NCBI GenBank assembly: GCA_947247005.1
Contig: OX365947.1
Span: 5,160,530-5,224,529 of the forward strand
Origin: Spisula solida
Taxonomy: Eukaryota > Mollusca > Bivalvia > Venerida > Mactridae
DNA length: 64,000 nt
Direction of reading: 5' to 3'
Below are positions 60,096-64,000 of the stretch, piece by piece (the stretch's first letter is position 1; each line of letters opens with the position of its first letter). The notes beneath the pieces are model-generated. The model was not told where the DNA came from. It searched no databases and was given only the letters and a program-made list of their open reading frames with translations. The translations under genes and the position numbers were made by a program.

Positions 60096-60392
60096 CTAAT
60101 AAGCGAATGGTTACATCTTTGCTGATGCTTGAATTGCCAACACGGTTCAGTGCATAAATCTTCACTACGTATACGGTATTCGATTCTAAATTGTCAAGTG
60201 TGTACTTCATCTTTTCTTCACCAGTCTCATTGACATAAATTGTATTCCATTCCTTATCAGATTGTTTCTTGTATAACAATACGAATGTTCGATTTGGTCC
60301 ACCATTGAATTCTGGTTTCCATTGAATTGTTGCTTCTGTTGTTTTGGTAAGACCTCTTACCAGTTCAAATTCTGTCGGTGACTCGGGTATAT
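60096..60392 (-). CDS. Gene B fibronectin type III exon
   Basis: 297 nt, phase 1-1. Encodes IPESPTEFELVRGLTKTTEA, IQWKPEFNGGPNRTFVLLYK and ESNTVYVVKIYALNRVGNSS. Differences from gene A cluster in the first half (Thr/Ile, Arg/Lys); the second half is nearly identical. Confidence 0.91.
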
Positions 60393-61176
60393 CTAGAGAT
60401 GATGGTGTTTGCAACATACAATGCATATTAACAGTTGTATAGGAATTCATGTACAAAACAACTATGGCATTGAAAAAGGGTTCATCGTCATCAACTATAC
60501 TGAGACTCAATTACACCTTTTGTTTGTATCTTATTGCTATTCATTGAATACTGTTTGGTGTATCAATGGCACAACAGACTCATTTATCAAAATAGTACTG
60601 ATACACCTACTTGAAGAAGCCAAAACGGCTAAGTTGATGTAGTATTAAGAGACACTTAGCTAACAAGAAATGATTGTAAAACACATTTGCCCCCTCGGCA
60701 GCACAATAGTCAGAAATGGTAAAGGTCACCGTGACCTTGACCTACTAAAAATCAATAAGAGTCGTCTACTGTTGATGACCAACCTCCTTGTACATTTTGA
60801 ATAGCCTAGGTTAAAATGCTCTTAAGTAATTGAACAGAAACCATTTGGTCTACCGACCGACTGAAATGAATCTGTCCGATAGCCCCCTTTTCAAGTCCAC
60901 TCTGTACTTCTGACTACAGTTGAACAAGTTGAAAATTATTTGTCTTGATCAAAAGACAACTTGACTACATGTATATAATAATAAAGAGTATCTAGCCCCA
61001 CCCGGTGTAGGTGCTGCTTTATAGTTTGAAGGAATTTGGGCTACGGTCATCCCAGAAATATTCTTGTGAAATTACTTTGGTATCAGACTAGTAGTTTGTC
61101 ACTGTACATTATAGCCAAATAGAGCATGTGCCACAGTCTTTGTAATAAGTTAGCTAAAATAAAGCAATGTACTTAC

Positions 61177-61485
61177 ACATAATGTTCATGGTTACAGTAG
61201 ATGTTGAAGATTTTGGTTTCGCGGTGGTTGATCCAGTTTCCTTTAATTCATTTCTTGCTATACACTTTATACTAGTATCAACTATATCTCTGTCAATTGA
61301 TGACAATACCACAGTCTGACCGGTGAGTTGATTATTGCTGAACTGCCAAGTAAAGTTAGGTTCAGGTTGTCCATCAGATTTACAAGCTACTGGTAGACTA
61401 TCACCAGTCACGACATCAAAAGGATCCACTGTTATAGGTGAGCCAGTTACAGTGTTGTAGTAGATGGTTGGGGTTGACGGAGCGA
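61177..61485 (-). CDS. Gene B Ig domain 5 exon
   Basis: 309 nt, phase 1-1, open. Encodes APSTPTIYYNTVTGSPITVD, LPVACKSDGQPEPNFTWQFS, SIKCIARNELKETGS and KPKSSTSTVTMNIM. Joins the FN3 exon directly as ...NIMYIPESPTEF. Confidence 0.9.
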
Positions 61486-62462
61486 CTGTATACATAGGAC
61501 ATAAAGTTTGAAATCAATACATGAAGCATGCAAGTGTTTGGTAACATGTAGATGATATAATTCTTCCTGAACATAATAAATGTAGATAGCATGCAATTCA
61601 AGACAAAACATGGCAAAACATTTTACATAAAGTAACACTAAAATCAGGTATATTATCAGTTCTAAATTCTAAAACTTTCTCTTTCACATTTTCAATCTGA
61701 TTCCTAGGTACAGTTTTATCAAAGCATTTATGCTAGTGTTACTCTAAGTGTTTCGTAAATATTGCGTACGACGACAATATTTGCACATAGAATAATAATA
61801 GAAGAACATCAATCATAAGACTTAGTGTTGAATCATCATAAAGACTGCTTCCCATTTATGGTTAATTAATATTATAAACCAGAGATTTTAAATTACAATG
61901 TATATAATATTTGCTACACTCAATCAACATTGAACATTGCTATAAACATGACTCCATGTTTCTTGAAACTCCCCAAGGTCTCACAAATACGTTTATGGTT
62001 TTTAAAATGTCAGGTGACACTTAAATATATGATACCTAGGTCATCTAAAACCAATGTTAAGAATAACTATAAAAGTTATTTGAAATATTCTAACAGAACT
62101 GAGAATACTTGAAATATGCTAGCAATAATAAACCATTCTCTTCCCAGGATGTCACATGATACCAAGCTTACCAAACAACCTTCAGGTACCTAATCTACAA
62201 ACATCTCAATATATGAAAATATATAAAAAAATATGTTCTACAAACAGCAATTTGAAAGTACTTTGACAATAATACATTTCACCATGGAAGCATTTAATTA
62301 ATTGAGAATCATCTTTCACATTCCGAGTTGACCATGAATGTAAATACAGCAGATGATATTGTTTCCACATTAACTACATGTACTTAATGAAGGGAAAGTC
62401 ATCAGCAATAACAAAACAATAATCATGTAATCATTATGTAGCACAATATATTTTCTACTTAC

Positions 62463-62753
62463 ATAAAACTTGCACAGTGACTTGAGATGATGACTGTGCA
62501 ATCGTATTACCAGGATCAAGATAAGGATGATTTTCAGCTTTACAGGTATATTGTCCATCACTTGATGTCTGTATATTACCAAGTTCCAATTGTTGACCAG
62601 TGTGTATTGTACTATCTGGGTTGGTCCATGTATAGGTTGGTGTGGGTTGTCCAGAACTGACACATTGTATTTTGAGAGTTTTACCCCGGATTACTTTGAC
62701 TGTACCACTGACAGGGTTTGAATTGACAGTAAATGTAGGGGTACCTGGTGGAT
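62463..62753 (-). CDS. Gene B Ig domain 4 exon
   Basis: 291 nt, phase 1-1, open. Encodes PPGTPTFTVNSNPVSGTVKV, LKIQCVSSGQPTPTYTWTNP and SSDGQYTCKAENHPY, the full Ig core. Donor TTAT|GTAAGT is intact, unlike gene A. Confidence 0.88.
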
Positions 62754-63143
62754 CTGTAATAGTAATATATTATATATTTGATGAGTATGATACATATAAC
62801 AGTATAAGAACGGACACAAATATTTTATTTAACTTTCTAATATCCCTTAATTGTAATACTGTTTTTTCATTTACAGATTTAAATATTTCTATTTATGCAT
62901 TTCATATTGTGACATGGTTTCGTGCACATTACAGTATTGGTTGAAAATTTTTGTACAGTGTAAAATGTATTGAACCGCAAGTGATCTATCATTTATCAAA
63001 CAATACTTGTATTGCATGACCATCATGTATATTTATAATCAATTTATGTTAAATGTAAATAAACATGCCAGGAATTTCAGAAATATTACTAATAAATAAG
63101 TATATAATCACTTATGAAGGCAAAGAAAGACAATGATACTTAC

Positions 63144-63434
63144 ATAAAACCTGTACATTGACTGTCACAGTTTGTTGTCCTAACACGGAGTGTGTAGATT
63201 TACAAGTACATGTTCTGTCCGTATTTCTGACAGCTGTCCATGTTCTGGTTGATACTACTGTTGTACTTGTTGTTCCATCACTGGTTGTTGGACCATTGTA
63301 ACATGTTCAAGATAATGTAGCTAGAGGATTTCCACCAGTAGATGAACATTTCAGTGTAGCAGTTTGATTCTCTGTCACTTGATATGTACCACCATTGTTG
63401 TAACCTTCAATCGTTGGTGGACCGTCAGGACGAG
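63144..63434 (-). pseudogene. Gene B Ig domain 3 exon with stop at the core Trp
   Basis: 291 nt, phase 1-1, acceptor CTGTACAG and donor TTAT|GTAAGT. Encodes PDGPPTIEGYNNGGTYQV, LKCSSTGGNPLATLS*TCYN and TAVRNTDRTCTCKSTHSV. The stop TGA stands exactly where gene A has TGG. The region frameshifted in A is in frame here. Confidence 0.87.
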
Positions 63435-63474
63435 CTGTACAGAAGCAGAATGATAATTATTACTGATTAATAAA

Positions 63475-64000
63475 TATATACATGTAGATAATGAAGTGCA
63501 ATTGTAGGCAGCAGTAATATTGTAAATACTGAAATGCACAGACAATCCAAATTGGTGTAAGATAGGTTTTCAGCTCATGAAAGAAACTCCTATCTTACAT
63601 TAGCAACATCTATCTTACATTAGCAACATCTATTTTACATGAGCGACCGCCTTTCGTGATTTCATTCCGACCTTAGTTTCGGGATTTACGTGTTAATGGT
63701 GATATAAAACTAATGAAGACGAACGCCAATAAGCTCTATACCATTTAAAAAGCATTATTCTTGAGCATAACACAACAGTGTACGCTTTATTGACGTTATT
63801 ATTAATGACTGTTTTTAATGAGAACGTACGGCAAACATCACATTACGATGACGTCATGTTGACGCCATGAAAGCTAAATAATGTTATAAAGATCCAATTT
63901 TCTCAAATTATGTCAGAGAAAAATAATCCATCATGAGACAGTCGATGCAAGCCTTGTCCCTGGTTAAAATCCCACCCCTCGGGTGAGATATCCTATATAG
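63475..64000. other. Intron or upstream region of gene B
   Basis: No further Ig exon found before the edge. Two copies of CTATCTTACATTAGCAACAT lie at about 63,590-63,630. Confidence 0.4.

Larger units (their letters stand above)
57638..63434 (-). pseudogene. Gene B: paralogous Ig/FN3 receptor, 5' part outside window
   Basis: Eleven exons were placed: Ig3, Ig4, Ig5, FN3, TM, linker, VSYYNI twice, FYNE, YEMI/YSSL and stop. All are open except Ig3, where TGA at 63,307-63,309 replaces the core Trp codon. Ig4 and Ig5, which are broken in gene A, are intact here. Exon phases match gene A, and Ig6 is absent. If Ig3 is skipped (291 nt, phase 1-1) the rest reads through, so this may be a functional gene mis-scored by one exon. 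Its upstream exons should lie to the right of the window. Confidence 0.65.
56490..63470. repeat. Segmental duplication, copy B
   Basis: Direct-orientation partner of copy A. It lacks A's large insertions and the Ig6 exon. The 3' flank (56,490-57,600) is duplicated along with the gene. Confidence 0.9.

Overview
The window looks like AT-rich nuclear DNA from a bivalve mollusc. The evidence is short multi-exon coding pieces separated by introns with GT..AG ends, no bacterial-style operons, many dispersed repeats with tandem cores, and LINE, mariner, pogo/Tigger and hAT debris. The clade is inferred from repeat style (elements that begin ACAAGAG, then a small hairpin, then GCTCACCTG). No sequence here fixes the species.

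Layout, left to right. 1-19 kb is mostly repeats: tandem-core elements with periods near 138, 109 and 173 bp, a LINE reverse-transcriptase fossil (3.8-4.2 kb, minus), a deleted pogo/Tigger transposase (4.3-5.4 kb, minus), a roughly 400-bp perfect GTGC microsatellite (8.3-8.7 kb), a pogo-like element with TA duplications (11.8-12.8 kb) and a hAT element with a perfect 8-bp duplication (14.3-15.5 kb). 19.6-29.3 kb is a nest of DNA transposons: an outer inverted-repeat pair (20.6/29.3 kb), a 5.66-kb element with long terminal inverted repeats (21.3-26.9 kb), and a mariner fossil inside that (22.2-23.6 kb). 27.5-38.7 kb holds a variable tandem array, a three-member dispersed duplication, a TA-flanked element, a second mariner fossil and a LINE endonuclease fossil split by a small hAT element. 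I found no convincing host gene in the first 40 kb, apart from one possible exon near 1.3 kb and one small Cys-rich ORF near 33 kb.

40.4-63.4 kb is the gene-bearing part. Two tandem paralogues on the minus strand encode a single-pass immunoglobulin-superfamily receptor. I rebuilt the exons by hand from splice sites and phases. Copy A (54,445 down to 40,445) has a signal-peptide exon, six Ig-type exons, one fibronectin III exon, a transmembrane exon, and small cytoplasmic exons with tyrosine motifs. Copy B (63,434 down to 57,638) shows the 3' part of the same gene; its 5' exons would lie beyond the right edge. The tail carries two tandem 60-nt exons, each encoding VSYYNI (fits the ITIM pattern V-x-Y-x-x-I), a third related exon intact in B, and a last motif exon with YEMI-x9-YSSL (ITAM-like).

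Both paralogues are damaged in the same Ig exon by different lesions: a 1-nt deletion in A, and a stop replacing the core tryptophan in B. A also has stops in its next two Ig exons, a lost splice donor, and a five-unit tandem expansion of the 5' half of the damaged exon. All extracellular exons are phase 1-1, so skipping the damaged ones would keep the frame. The pair is either a decaying receptor family or one that now produces shorter isoforms. An immune or recognition role is inference from domain architecture only.
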